The notes: a model not told the origin generated them from the sequence alone. Positions 42,955 through 54,875 are shown, counted from the stretch's first letter. The stretch: DNA of 64,000 nucleotides from Aurantiacibacter xanthus (GCF_003584015.1 NZ_QXFM01000020.1:1-64000); one strand, 5' to 3'. Translations and numbers: made by a program.

Positions 42955-44775
42955 CTAGTCGACCTCGAACAGATCGGCCAGCTGCTCGATGATCGTGCCG
43001 CCGAGTTGCTCGACATCCATGATCGTCACCGACTTCTTGTAATAGCGCGTGACATCGTGGCCGATCCCGATGGCGGCCAGCTGCACGGGCGAGCTTTTCT
43101 CGATCCAGTCGATCACCTTGCGCAGGTGCTGTTCGAGATAGCCCGCGCTGTTCACGCTCAGGGTCGAATCGTCGACCGGTGCGCCGTCGGAGATCACCAT
43201 CAGGATGCGGCGGTCTTCGGGGCGGGCGAGCAAGCGCTCGTGCGCCCACAGCAGCGCCTCGCCGTCGATGTTCTCCTTCAGCAGTCCCTCGCGCATCATC
43301 AGACCCAGCGAGCGGCGCGCGCGGCGCATCGGCTCGTCGGCCTTCTTGTAGATGATGTGCCTGAGGTCGTTAAGGCGGCCCGGAGTGGTGGGCTTGCCAT
43401 CGGCGAGCCACTTCTCGCGGCTTTGCCCGCCCTTCCACGCGCGGGTGGTGAAGCCGAGAATCTCGACCTTCACCCCGCACCGCTCCAGCGTGCGCGCCAT
43501 GATATCGGCGCTGATCGCGGCGATGGAGATCGGACGGCCCCGCATCGAACCCGAATTGTCGATCAGCAGCGTGACGACGGTGTCCTTGAACTCCTGCTCC
43601 TGCTCGACCTTGTAGCTGAGCGACTGCCCCGGCGAGATCACCACGCGGGCGAGCCGCGCGGCATCGAGCAGGCCTTCTTCCTGATCGAAGTCCCAGCTGC
43701 GGTTCTGCTGCGCCATCAGGCGGCGCTGAAGCCGGTTGGCCAGTCGCGTCACCACGCCCGCAAGGCCCGCCAGCTGGCTGTCGAGATAGGCGCGCAGCCG
43801 GTCGAGCTCGTCGAAGTCGCACAGTTCGGTCGCCTCGACCACTTCGTCGAACGAGGTGGTGAAGGCCTTGTAGTCGAAGCCCTCGGGCAGGTCCTGCCAC
43901 GGCGCGTTGCGGCGCTGGGGGACCATCATCTCCTCGCCGTCGTCGCCGGGATCGCCCTCGCCGATCTCCTGTTCGCCGGAATCCTGCTCCTGCCCTTCGC
44001 CCTCGCCTTCCTCACCCTCGGCGCCTTCGGCGGCGACCTCGGGCTGGTCGGACGGGTCGGCGCCGTCCTGCTCGTCGGTTTCGTCCTGCTGGTCGCCCGA
44101 TTCGTCGGGGTTGTCCTCTTCCTCGCCGCTGTCGTCGGGTTCCTGCTCGACCGGCACCATGTCGAGATGGCGCAGCATGTCGAGCGCCAGCGACTGGAAC
44201 GCGGCCTGATCCTCCAGCGCGTCGGTGAGGCGTTCGAAATCGTCGCCGATGCGGCTTTCGATATGTTCGCGCACCAGTTCCACCCCAGCGCGGGCAGCAA
44301 GCGGAATGGGCTGCCCGGTCAGCTGTTCGCGCAGCATCAGGCCGAGCGCGGTCTGCATCGGCACTTCGCCTGCTTCCTCGGCGCGGGTGATTGCGTCGCT
44401 GGACAGGCGCTGCTCGGTCATGGCGGCGAGGTTCGCGCGCATTCCCACATAGTCGCGCTCGCCCAAAGCCTCGTAACGGGCGCGCTCGATCGCATCGTAA
44501 CAGGCGCGCGCTTCCAGATCCTCGGGCATATGCGCCTTGTGCAGGCGCGCATTGTGGTGCCGCATCTTGAGCGCAAAGCTGTCGGCAAAGCCGCGCACCT
44601 CACGCGCCTGCGCGGCCGGGACTTCGCGCCCCGGCGAGGGCACGCGCATCATCTTGCCGGCAGCGAAAGGCGCGTCGGCGGTCCAGTTCACCTCGGTTTC
44701 CGGGTCACGCGCAATAGCGCGGGCGGCGCCCGTCAGCGCGAGCTTGAAGCGATCGAGGGGGGATTCGTCTGCCAT
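42955..44775 (-). CDS. cobT: Cobaltochelatase CobT-like VWA protein
   Basis: 606 residues. An N-terminal helical part, then a very acidic middle stretch of about 90 residues (Glu/Asp/Gln-rich), then a von Willebrand A domain with MIDAS motif DNSGSM near residue 405 and a C-terminus typical of CobT. In aerobic B12 synthesis CobT works with AAA+ CobS and CobN to insert cobalt. CobS usually lies nearby in alphaproteobacteria but is absent here, so it must be elsewhere if the chelatase is active. CobT/CobS pairs also exist outside B12 synthesis, which is an alternative. Confidence 0.9.
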   Translation of the reverse strand: MADESPLDRFKLALTGAARAIARDPETEVNWTADAPFAAGKMMRVPSPGREVPAAQAREVRGFADSFALKMRHHNARLHKAHMPEDLEARACYDAIERARYEALGERDYVGMRANLAAMTEQRLSSDAITRAEEAGEVPMQTALGLMLREQLTGQPIPLAARAGVELVREHIESRIGDDFERLTDALEDQAAFQSLALDMLRHLDMVPVEQEPDDSGEEEDNPDESGDQQDETDEQDGADPSDQPEVAAEGAEGEEGEGEGQEQDSGEQEIGEGDPGDDGEEMMVPQRRNAPWQDLPEGFDYKAFTTSFDEVVEATELCDFDELDRLRAYLDSQLAGLAGVVTRLANRLQRRLMAQQNRSWDFDQEEGLLDAARLARVVISPGQSLSYKVEQEQEFKDTVVTLLIDNSGSMRGRPISIAAISADIMARTLERCGVKVEILGFTTRAWKGGQSREKWLADGKPTTPGRLNDLRHIIYKKADEPMRRARRSLGLMMREGLLKENIDGEALLWAHERLLARPEDRRILMVISDGAPVDDSTLSVNSAGYLEQHLRKVIDWIEKSSPVQLAAIGIGHDVTRYYKKSVTIMDVEQLGGTIIEQLADLFEVD

Positions 44776-44900
44776 TGCTCCAGCCTATATGAGCAGCGAA
44801 GCAAAAGTGCCAAGCCCGTCCGGGTGCAACAGCGGGGCAGAGGCCGTGGCCTGCCATGAAAAGAGCCAGGAGCGTGAACTTTTTTCGCGCAGGCCACAGG

Positions 44901-44918
44901 CTGTCACATCTGTGTCAT
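44901..44918 (+). promoter_or_regulatory. Candidate Pho box before DUF2490 gene
   Basis: CTGTCAC-ATCT-GTGTCAT reproduces the PhoB-site layout of two CTGTCAT-like 7-mers with a 4-base spacer, 12 of 14 bases matching. It lies 79 bases before the DUF2490 start. A further CGTCACAAACG occurs at 44946-44956. PhoB control of the next gene is inferred. Confidence 0.4.
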
Positions 44919-44996
44919 AACGAAGACCCAGATGCGCCACGAAAACGTCACAAACGTGGTTCGATATCAGTGCCGTTACGAGGAGTTACCCTGCGC

Positions 44997-45641
44997 ATGT
45001 TCCGATCTGTCGTCCTGTCCGCGAGTGCCGCCCTTGGCGCGGTCGCCGCTTGCAGCGCGCCTGCCTCTGCCCAGGATCAGGATACGCAGTACTGGCTCTA
45101 TCTCACCGGCACCTTTCCGGTTGCCAACGGGGTCAGCAACACGACCGAGATCTCCCCGCGCTGGCGTGAGAGTTCCAACATCTTTCAGGTCCGCACCACG
45201 TTCGAAACGCGGGTGGCCAAGGGCATCAAGCTGGGCGGCGGCGGCGCAGTGATTAACTTTGCCGGAGGACACGAAATCCGCCCGCATCAGCAGATGGTCT
45301 TGTCATCGGGCCATTTCTCGGCCCGCACCCGCTTCGAGGAACGCTTCTTCGATGGTGCCGACCGTGTGGAATTTCGCCTGCGCCAGAACGTCCAGTATTC
45401 GCAGCCGATCGTGCCGGACACCGACCTGTGGGTCGGCGCCGAAGCGCTTTTCATCCTGCAGAACCACGATGACAACACCACCCAGCGCGGCGATCAGTGG
45501 CGCGGCGAGATCGGCCTACGCCACCATCTCGACGACGAATTCACGGTCAGCGTCGCCTATCGCGGCATCTACACCGTGAAGGAAAACCGCGAGGATACGC
45601 TCAACAACGTGGCCATTCTCACGCTCGCCTGGAAACCCTGA
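44997..45641 (+). CDS. DUF2490 outer-membrane-like protein
   Basis: 214 residues from the ATG at 44997; AGGAG lies at 44981-44985, somewhat far. Signal peptide of about 26 residues (PASAQ|D). The mature part alternates hydrophobic and polar residues, starts DTQYWLYLTGTFP and ends AILTLAWKP with an aromatic residue near the end, as in small beta-barrels and DUF2490 proteins. Function unknown. A Pho-box-like site precedes it, so phosphate starvation may control it. Confidence 0.8.
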   Translation: MFRSVVLSASAALGAVAACSAPASAQDQDTQYWLYLTGTFPVANGVSNTTEISPRWRESSNIFQVRTTFETRVAKGIKLGGGGAVINFAGGHEIRPHQQMVLSSGHFSARTRFEERFFDGADRVEFRLRQNVQYSQPIVPDTDLWVGAEALFILQNHDDNTTQRGDQWRGEIGLRHHLDDEFTVSVAYRGIYTVKENREDTLNNVAILTLAWKP

Positions 45642-45650
45642 CCGAACCGG

Positions 45651-46355
45651 TCAGAGCTGCGCGCCGACGCCGAACACGCTGATCAGCACCGGATCGTTGG
45701 TCTCGCGCGGATTGGCCCGGATCGCGCTTTCCTCGCCGCCGATCTCGCCCCAGATCGCATCGTTGATGCTGGCGGAGAAATTGCGCGCCACGCCCGGCAC
45801 GTCGATCCCGGTCAGCCCGGCGAGCAATTCGCCCACCAGCGGATCCTGCGCATAACGCATCGCCTCGCCCAGTTCGGGCACCATGGCCTCGATCAGGGCA
45901 TTGCCCATCTGCCCGCGCAGATAGGAGGTGGCCGCCGTCGGCCCGCCGCGCACGAGCGCCAGCGCGTTGCCGACCCCGATGGTGCGCACCGCATCGGTGA
46001 CGAGCGGCGCCGCGCGGGCAGCCGCATCGATGGCGATATCGGCAAAGCTGTCGTTGAGCCGCTGCTTGAAGATGCTGGAGGTGAGGATCGAGGCGAGCAC
46101 ATTGCCGCGCGTGCCCAGCAGCCGCTCCAGCCCGATGGTGTCGACGGCGTTGTCCCAGTAGCCGCCATCGTCGGTCAGCCGCGCAAAGGCGCGTTCCGAC
46201 GAGAGGAACAGCAGCCTACGCACCGCATCTTCGAGGCTGAACTCGCCCATGCTCGCACAGCCCGGCAGCATCAGCACCGCGCCGCCCACGGCAGTGCCCA
46301 GAAACAGCCGCCTGCCAAGCACCGGCCCGCCGGTGGAAAGAACATTATCGGTCAT
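45651..46355 (-). CDS. DUF4197 lipoprotein
   Basis: 234 residues from the ATG at 46355, preceded by GAGGAG. The N-terminus GRRLFLGTAVGGAVLMLPGCAS combines a twin-arginine-like motif with a lipobox, so export may be by Tat. The mature part is mainly helical, with LLGTRGNVLASIL and the C-terminal DPVLISVFGVG segments of DUF4197. Function unknown. It is convergent with the DUF2490 gene and divergent from priA. Confidence 0.82.
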   Translation of the reverse strand: MTDNVLSTGGPVLGRRLFLGTAVGGAVLMLPGCASMGEFSLEDAVRRLLFLSSERAFARLTDDGGYWDNAVDTIGLERLLGTRGNVLASILTSSIFKQRLNDSFADIAIDAAARAAPLVTDAVRTIGVGNALALVRGGPTAATSYLRGQMGNALIEAMVPELGEAMRYAQDPLVGELLAGLTGIDVPGVARNFSASINDAIWGEIGGEESAIRANPRETNDPVLISVFGVGAQL

Positions 46356-46408
46356 AGTCGCACTCCTCGCCCTTGCCCGCCTCGTGGGGCTGCTCCCATA
46401 TTGCCTGC

Positions 46409-48580
46409 GTGCCTGCAAAACGTGTCCGCCTGCTGATGATGAACGCCGCATTGGGTCCACTGGATTACCGGGTGCCCGATGGCGTGGAGGTGAACGCAGG
46501 TGCGGTAGTGGTGGTTCCACTGGGGCCGCGGCAGGTGCTCGGGATCGTGTGGGAGGAAGACCGCCTCCCCGCCGAACGGATCGACGATTCGCGCCTGCGC
46601 CCGCTGATCGGGGTCTGCGACGTACCGCCGATCAAGGCCGAACTGCGGCGGCTGATCGAATGGTGCGCCGACTATTATTGCGCCCCGATGGCCTCGGTGG
46701 CGCGGATGGTGATCGCCAGCTCGGCGGCGCTGCGCGGGGCGGCGACCATGACCGAATACCGACTCACCGGCGGAATGCCCGAACGCATGACCGCCAAGCG
46801 CGAACAGGCGCTCGCCGCGCTGGAGGGCGAGCAGGCCTCGCTGCGCGAACTTGCGGGCATGGCGGACGTAAGCGAGGCGGTGCTGCGCGGGCTCGTCAAC
46901 CAGGGCGCATTGGAGCCGGTCGCGGTCGACTGCGACCGGCCCTACCCGCAGGCCCGCGCCGACTATGCCGTGCCCGAACTCAGCCCACAGCAGGCCGAGG
47001 TCGCCGCGCGGCTGGTCGCGGCGACCTCGGGCGGCGGGTTCGCCCCGTTCCTGCTCGACGGCGTGACCGGCTCGGGCAAGACCGAGACCTATTGCGAAGC
47101 CATCGCCAGCGCCTTGGAACACGGAAAGCAGGTGCTGGTGCTGCTCCCGGAAATCGCGCTGACCGAGGCCTTCCTGCGCCGGTTCGAGGAGCGGTTCGGC
47201 GCCGCGCCCGTGCAGTGGCACTCATCGCTCAAGGCGACCGAGCGCCGCCGCGCCTGGCGCGCCATTGCCGCTGGCACAGCGCAGGTGGTGGTCGGCGCGC
47301 GCTCGGCCTTGTTCCTGCCCTATGCGCGGCTCGGCCTGATCGTGGTCGACGAGGCGCACGAGATCAGCTTCAAGCAGGACGATGGCGTGCGCTACAATGC
47401 GCGCGACGTGGCGGTGATGCGCGCCCGCTTCGAGCGTATTCCGGTGGTGCTCGCCTCGGCCACCCCGGCGCTCGAAAGTCTCGCCATGGCCGACAGCGGG
47501 GTTTACGAGCGGCTGGTGCTGCCGAGCCGTTTCGGCGGGGCGCAGCTGCCCGATATCCAGCTGGTCGACCTCACCGAGGAACCGCCCGAGCGCGGCGAGT
47601 GGATCGCCCCGCCGCTGCGCCGCGCGCTGTTCCAGCGGCTCGAAAAGGGCGAGCAGTCGCTCCTGTTCCTCAACCGGCGCGGCTATGCCCCGCTTACGCT
47701 GTGCCGCGATTGCGGACACCGCTTGCAGTGCCCAAATTGCAGCGCGTGGATGGTCGAGCACCGCTTTTCCGCGCGGCTCGCCTGTCACCATTGTGGCCAC
47801 GAGATGCCGCCGCCCAAGGCGTGCCCTGAATGCGGCGCGGCGGACAGCCTTGTCCCCTGCGGCCCCGGCGTCGAGCGGATTGCCGATGAAGTCGCCAAGA
47901 TCCTGCCCGATGCGCGGGTGACCGTGGCGACATCCGACACGCTCAACTCGCCCGAACGCGCCGCCCAGTTCGTGGCCGAGGCCGAGCACGGCGCGATCGA
48001 CGTGATCGTCGGCACCCAGCTGGTCACCAAGGGCTTTCACTTTCCCGAACTCACCCTCGTCGGCGTGATCGATGCCGACCTCGGCCTCGAAGGCGGCGAT
48101 CTGCGCGCCGCCGAACGGACCTATCAGCAGATCGCGCAGGTGGCGGGCCGGGCCGGACGCGGCGCCAAGCCGGGCGAGGTGCTGATCCAGACCCGCCACC
48201 CCGATGCCCCCGTCATCGCCGCGCTGGCCGCAGGCGACCGCGACGCCTTCTACGCAGCCGAAACCGAGGCGCGCCGCCATGCCCATGCCCCGCCGTTCGG
48301 ACGCTGGGCGGCGATCATCGTCTCCTCCGAGGACGAGGCCGAAGCGCGCATGGCCGCCAACCGCATCGGCGACACCCGCCCGCGCCTGCCCGACCTGCAA
48401 ATCTACGGCCCTGCGCCAGCCCCGCTCGCCCTGCTGCGCGGCCGCTATCGCTTCCGTCTGCTGGTCAACGCGCGGCGCAGCGCGCAGCTGCAACAGACCA
48501 TCCGCAAATGGCTCTCCGAGGTGCAACATCCGCCCGGCGTGCGCGTTGGCATTGATATCGACCCTTATAACTTTGTTTAG
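46409..48580 (+). CDS. priA: Primosomal protein N' (replication restart helicase PriA)
   Basis: 723 residues from the GTG at 46409; the frame continues 12 codons upstream without a good start. Helicase motifs GVTGSGKTE and VDEAHE, and the PriA zinc region CRDCGHRLQCPNC followed by CHHCGHEMPPPKACPEC (eight Cys). It reloads the replisome at stalled forks. Length is typical (about 730). Confidence 0.96.
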   Translation: MPAKRVRLLMMNAALGPLDYRVPDGVEVNAGAVVVVPLGPRQVLGIVWEEDRLPAERIDDSRLRPLIGVCDVPPIKAELRRLIEWCADYYCAPMASVARMVIASSAALRGAATMTEYRLTGGMPERMTAKREQALAALEGEQASLRELAGMADVSEAVLRGLVNQGALEPVAVDCDRPYPQARADYAVPELSPQQAEVAARLVAATSGGGFAPFLLDGVTGSGKTETYCEAIASALEHGKQVLVLLPEIALTEAFLRRFEERFGAAPVQWHSSLKATERRRAWRAIAAGTAQVVVGARSALFLPYARLGLIVVDEAHEISFKQDDGVRYNARDVAVMRARFERIPVVLASATPALESLAMADSGVYERLVLPSRFGGAQLPDIQLVDLTEEPPERGEWIAPPLRRALFQRLEKGEQSLLFLNRRGYAPLTLCRDCGHRLQCPNCSAWMVEHRFSARLACHHCGHEMPPPKACPECGAADSLVPCGPGVERIADEVAKILPDARVTVATSDTLNSPERAAQFVAEAEHGAIDVIVGTQLVTKGFHFPELTLVGVIDADLGLEGGDLRAAERTYQQIAQVAGRAGRGAKPGEVLIQTRHPDAPVIAALAAGDRDAFYAAETEARRHAHAPPFGRWAAIIVSSEDEAEARMAANRIGDTRPRLPDLQIYGPAPAPLALLRGRYRFRLLVNARRSAQLQQTIRKWLSEVQHPPGVRVGIDIDPYNFV

Positions 48581-48671
48581 TGCACGCTCATGCAAAGCCC
48601 TCTAGGCGCTAGGCAATTATGACCCTAGAAAGCTAATTTCAGGCTTTTCAAACGACCGGAAATTGAACGAG

Positions 48672-49751
48672 ATGGACGACGCTCCGCAGGGCAAAAACAG
48701 CACCAACGGCTTCGACCATACCAATGCGCCCCCCGTTCCCGAGGGCATTTCGCGCGATACGATGGACTTCCTCCCCTTCGCGCTGGTGATCGCCGATGCG
48801 CAGTTGCCCGATCTGCCGCTGGTCTATGTCAATCGTGCGTTCGAGCGCATCACGGGCTTCAACCGCGAGTTCGTGATCGGAAAGAACTGCCGCTTCCTGC
48901 AGGGCAACGACACCAACCCCGCCGACCGCCAACTGATCCGCGAGGCGCTTGAAAGCGGACGCGAGATTACGGTCGATATCCTCAACTATCGCGCCGATGG
49001 CGAGCCGTTCGTAAACCGGCTGCTGATCTCGCCCCTGCGCGATGGCGATACCGTCACCCATTTCCTCGGCATCCAGTCGGAGCATCCCACCGACAGCGCC
49101 TTTGCCGAACGCGCCGCCCGGCTCGACGAGCAGTTGCGCGAAGTTCAGCACCGGGTGAAAAATCACCTCTCGCTGCTGCTCTCGCTGATCCGGCTCGAAT
49201 CGCGCCGCACCACCGACACCAAGGATTCGCTCGGCGTGCTCGCCAACCGGGTCGAGGCGCTCAACATGCTCTATGACGAGTTCAGCCGCTCGGGCAGCGA
49301 GGGCAAGGGCTCGATTGCGCTGGGCGCCTATGTCAGCCGCGTGTGCAGCGCGCTCAACATGATCGACGGCCACCGCGAGGTGCGCATGAACCTCGAAACC
49401 GACGAGGTGCGCGCCACGCTCAACAGCGCTTCGCAGGTGGGGCTGCTGGTGTCGGAACTGCTCACCAATGCGCTCCAGCACGGCTTTGCCCAGGATGAGG
49501 CGGGCGAAGTGGCCGTGCGCCTGTGGCGCGACGACAGCGGCGACCATGCCTGCCTGCAGGTCGCCGACAACGGGCGCGGAATCCCCGAGGACATCGACTG
49601 GCCCAACACCGGCAACCTCGGCGCGCGGATCGTGCGCGACCTGACCACCCGGATCAGCGGCACATTCGCTGTCGAGACCGGCGGCGATGGCACCACGGTC
49701 ACGATCACCATTCCGCTGAGCGCTCTGGGTTCGCAGCAGGCGGACGCGTAA
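48672..49751 (+). CDS. LOV-domain histidine kinase (blue-light sensor, HisKA_2/HWE type)
   Basis: 359 residues from the ATG at 48672. Residues about 30-140 are a PAS/LOV domain with GKNCRFLQ and photoactive Cys73 that would form a flavin adduct in blue light. A helical linker leads to the kinase: EVQHRVKNHL with phosphoacceptor His160, N box ELLTNALQHGF with Asn266 and G1 box DNGRGIP. Size and arrangement match the short soluble LOV kinases of Erythrobacter (EL346 type). These signal in general stress or lifestyle changes by phosphorylating a response regulator; no such regulator is encoded in the window. Confidence 0.95.
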   Translation: MDDAPQGKNSTNGFDHTNAPPVPEGISRDTMDFLPFALVIADAQLPDLPLVYVNRAFERITGFNREFVIGKNCRFLQGNDTNPADRQLIREALESGREITVDILNYRADGEPFVNRLLISPLRDGDTVTHFLGIQSEHPTDSAFAERAARLDEQLREVQHRVKNHLSLLLSLIRLESRRTTDTKDSLGVLANRVEALNMLYDEFSRSGSEGKGSIALGAYVSRVCSALNMIDGHREVRMNLETDEVRATLNSASQVGLLVSELLTNALQHGFAQDEAGEVAVRLWRDDSGDHACLQVADNGRGIPEDIDWPNTGNLGARIVRDLTTRISGTFAVETGGDGTTVTITIPLSALGSQQADA

Positions 49752-49773
49752 GCGCGGCGCTCCGGCGGCTGGC

Positions 49774-50799
49774 CTAGGCCTTGCGCTCGCGCCGCAGCAA
49801 TTCGCGCTTGATCGCCTCGCCATAGGCATAGCCGCCCAGCGCCCCGCCGGCCTGCACCACACGGTGGCACGGCACCAGCACCGCCACCGGGTTCGCCCCA
49901 TTGGCGCTGCCCACCGCGCGGCTCGCCCCCGGCTGGCCGAGCGCGGCGGCAATCTCGCCATAGCTGCGCGTCTCGCCCGGGGGAATCGCCCGCAGCTGGT
50001 CCCACACGCGCTGCTGGAAGGCCGTGCCGACAACGTCGAGCGGAATGTCCGGCCCCGTCCCCGGCGTCTCGACCGCCGCCACGACCTGCTGCACCAGCGC
50101 GGCAAAATCCGCTCCGCCCGCGATCAGCTCGGCGCGCGGGAAGCGGGCGCGCAGATCCTCCTCGCCCTCGTTGAACGAGAGCCGGCACACGCCCTTGTCG
50201 CTCGCGGCCAGCAGCATCGGGCCGAGGCTCGTCTCCACCACCGCCCAGCTGATCGCCACACCCGCGCCGCCGCGCGCCCATGCCGATGGTGTCATGCCCA
50301 GTGTTCCTTCCATATCCGCATAGAACGTGCTCGGCCCTTCGAAGCCTGCCGCATAGATCGCCTCGGTGACCTTGCCCTCTTCGCTCAGGCTGGCGCGCGC
50401 GGCCTCCTGCCGCAAGGCCCGGCCATAGGCGGCCGGTGACAGCCCGGTCGCACGGGCGAACACACGCTGCAAATGGGTGGGCGAATAGCCGCAAGCCTTG
50501 GCCAGTTCGGCCAGCGCGACGGGCCGCGCCTGTTCTCGCAGCATCGCCAGCGCCCTGTTCACCGCCGCCTCATCGCGCGCGACATCGCCGGGGCAGCAAC
50601 GTTTGCAGGCCCGAAAGCCCTCGCCCTCCGCCTCGTCGGCCCGTGTGAAGAAGCGGCAGTTCTCAGGACGCGGACGGCGCGCCGGGCACGAGGGGCGGCA
50701 ATAGATCCCGGTCGACACCACACCCACCACGAAGCGCCCGTCGAAAGCGCGGTCGCGCCGGGCGAAGGCTTCGGCCATCTGGGTATGCGAAAGATCCAT
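49774..50799 (-). CDS. ada: Ada: methylphosphotriester/O6-alkylguanine-DNA alkyltransferase and regulator
   Basis: 341 residues with all three Ada parts. The N-terminal zinc module has Cys34 and Cys38 (YCRPSC) and Cys65/Cys68, the first being the methyl acceptor. An AraC-type HTH follows (VALAELAKACGYSPTHLQRVF). The C-terminal alkyltransferase has PCHRV. It repairs alkylated DNA in a suicide reaction and activates adaptive-response genes. No alkA or alkB lies next to it. Confidence 0.96.
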   Translation of the reverse strand: MDLSHTQMAEAFARRDRAFDGRFVVGVVSTGIYCRPSCPARRPRPENCRFFTRADEAEGEGFRACKRCCPGDVARDEAAVNRALAMLREQARPVALAELAKACGYSPTHLQRVFARATGLSPAAYGRALRQEAARASLSEEGKVTEAIYAAGFEGPSTFYADMEGTLGMTPSAWARGGAGVAISWAVVETSLGPMLLAASDKGVCRLSFNEGEEDLRARFPRAELIAGGADFAALVQQVVAAVETPGTGPDIPLDVVGTAFQQRVWDQLRAIPPGETRSYGEIAAALGQPGASRAVGSANGANPVAVLVPCHRVVQAGGALGGYAYGEAIKRELLRRERKA

Positions 50800-50877
50800 G
50801 CCCGCTATCTAAGCAGAGATTGGGAGCTATGCTTCCCGAATCTTGCGCTCGAAGCGTGAAGAGGCGAAAGGAGCGCC

Positions 50878-52467
50878 ATGATCCTGCACACCACCCGCAT
50901 CCTCGCGCTGGCGCTGAGCCTCCTGTTCGCCGCCATGGTTCCCTCCGCACCGGCCCAGGCCGACGAGGCCGATATCGCCGCCGCCGCGCGCGGCGTGGTG
51001 CGCGTGGTCATCATCGGACGCGATGGCGACGAGATCTTCCCCATCGCCCACGGCACCGGCTTCGTGGTCGCAGGCGAGCGGATCGTGACCAATGCCCATG
51101 TCATCAATCCCGCCATCGAGGACAAGCGCCTCGCCATCGGGATCGTCCCGCCAGAGGGTGGCGACGCGGTCTATGCCCGCCCCATTTCGGTCAGCCCGCG
51201 CAACGATCTGGCGATTCTCGCCACCACCAAGCCGATGAACCTGCCGGTGCTCACCATCGCGGGCAATCCGGCCAGCGGGCAGAGCGCCGTCACCGCCATC
51301 GGCTACCCCATGAACGTCGACCGCGCGCAGGGGCTCGACCAGAACGACCTGTTCCGCGCCACCCCGCCCGTGCTCAGCACCGGCTTCCTTTCGGGCCGCC
51401 GCCCGAGCCGCGAGATGGACACCCTGCTGCACACCGCGCCCATCGCGCGCGGCAACTCGGGCGGTCCGCTGGTGGATAACTGCGGGCGCGTGATCGGGGT
51501 CAACTCGTTCGGCGCCGAAAGCGAAGGCACCGAGGCCGAATTTTTCTTCGCGGTGAGCACGCGCGAACTGCTGCCGTTCCTGCGCGCCAACGATATTCAG
51601 CCGCAGCTCAACGCCCTGCCCTGCCGCTCGCTCGCCGAGCTCGACGCCGAGGACGAGGCACGCCGCCAGCAGACCCTCGCCGCCGAGCAGCGTCGCACCG
51701 CCGCCGCCGAGGCTGCGCTCGCCATGCGCCGCGACGAGCTGCGCCGCGACATCACCTATCGCACCATCGATGCCCGCACGAACCAGATGGCGCTCGCGCT
51801 GCTGCTGTTCATCATCGCGCTGGCGGCGGGCGGCACTGCCTACCTTATGCATCTGCGCGCCGATATGCGGATGCGCGCCATTTCCGGCAGCGTGGCGATT
51901 GTGGCCCTGGTCGCAGCACTCGTCGCCTGGCTCACCCGCCCCGCCTTCGCCGATATCGAGAACGAGCTGGAGGCCGCTCTCAATGCCGAACAGGCCGACG
52001 GTGAGGCCGGCGCCGATCCCGGCGACAAGCCGAGCGGCGCGATTCTCTCGCAGGCAACCTATTCCTGCGTGCTCGACCAGCAGCGCAGCCGCGTGACCAG
52101 CGCGCCCGAGCAGGACGTCGAAATCGGCTGGACCGCGCAGGGCTGCGTCAACGGGCGCACCCAGTATGGCCTCAACGCCGGCGACTGGACCCGCGTGCTC
52201 GTCCCGTCGTCCGAGGCCGCCGTGTCGGTCAACCGGTTCGATCCCGAAGCGCGGGAATATGTGGTCGAGCGCTATCTGCTCGACCGTGATGCGATGAGCG
52301 AAGCGCGCGAACGGCGCGGCAAATACGAGGCCCCGCAGTGCGGCGCTGGCGATCAGGCCGCAACGCAGCTGGGAATCGATCAGAGCACCGTGGTTTCGGC
52401 CCTGCCCGACCGCCCGAACGAGCGGCTCGTCTACACCTGCACGCTGGCCAAAGCCGGTGCGGACTGA
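50878..52467 (+). CDS. Membrane-anchored trypsin-like serine protease
   Basis: 529 residues from the ATG at 50878 with AAAGGAG before it. Signal peptide of about 28 residues (AQA|D). The protease domain has the catalytic His in VTNAHV, Asp in RNDLAIL and Ser in RGNSGGPL, as in HtrA-type enzymes. No PDZ follows; instead there is a charged coiled coil (residues about 255-300) and two membrane segments (LALLLFIIALAAGG and AIVALVAALVAWL), then a periplasmic C-terminal domain with paired Cys. It would be tethered to the inner membrane. Role probably in envelope quality control; the C-terminal domain is not recognised. Confidence 0.85.
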   Translation: MILHTTRILALALSLLFAAMVPSAPAQADEADIAAAARGVVRVVIIGRDGDEIFPIAHGTGFVVAGERIVTNAHVINPAIEDKRLAIGIVPPEGGDAVYARPISVSPRNDLAILATTKPMNLPVLTIAGNPASGQSAVTAIGYPMNVDRAQGLDQNDLFRATPPVLSTGFLSGRRPSREMDTLLHTAPIARGNSGGPLVDNCGRVIGVNSFGAESEGTEAEFFFAVSTRELLPFLRANDIQPQLNALPCRSLAELDAEDEARRQQTLAAEQRRTAAAEAALAMRRDELRRDITYRTIDARTNQMALALLLFIIALAAGGTAYLMHLRADMRMRAISGSVAIVALVAALVAWLTRPAFADIENELEAALNAEQADGEAGADPGDKPSGAILSQATYSCVLDQQRSRVTSAPEQDVEIGWTAQGCVNGRTQYGLNAGDWTRVLVPSSEAAVSVNRFDPEAREYVVERYLLDRDAMSEARERRGKYEAPQCGAGDQAATQLGIDQSTVVSALPDRPNERLVYTCTLAKAGAD

Positions 52468-52629
52468 CGGCGGACACACTTTCCGCCCCAAAGCCTTGCC
52501 CCCCGGCCTTGCATCCAAATCCACCCGATGCTAGGCGCGCGCCGAGTTTGCCGGGGGGCGCTCTAAGTGCCCTAATTCTCCGGCGAAACACACATCGTCT
52601 ACTCGGACAGTTTGAAGGATATTTCGCGC

Positions 52630-54743
<2,114 letters not shown>

Positions 54744-54765
54744 GAGATAGAGGAGCTAACCCCTC

Positions 54766-54861
54766 ATTCCGCTCGTGCTGAGCCTGTCGAAGCGCCGTTC
54801 TTCTTCAAGCGCACCGTGACCAAGTAAGTGCAGCCCTTCGACAAGCTCAGGGCGAACGGAT
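54766..54861. repeat. Long imperfect inverted repeat inside the ATP synthase operon
   Basis: Left arm 54766-54792 (contains GCTGAGCCTGTCGAAG) and right arm 54836-54861 (contains CTTCGACAAGCTCAGG) match in inverted orientation apart from a few bases. CTTCGACAAGCTCAGGGCGAACGG-type elements are a well-known dispersed repeat in sphingomonads. It separates atpA from atpG. An unused AGAGGAG lies just before it. Confidence 0.8.
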
Positions 54862-54875
54862 CAGGGGACTAGAAC

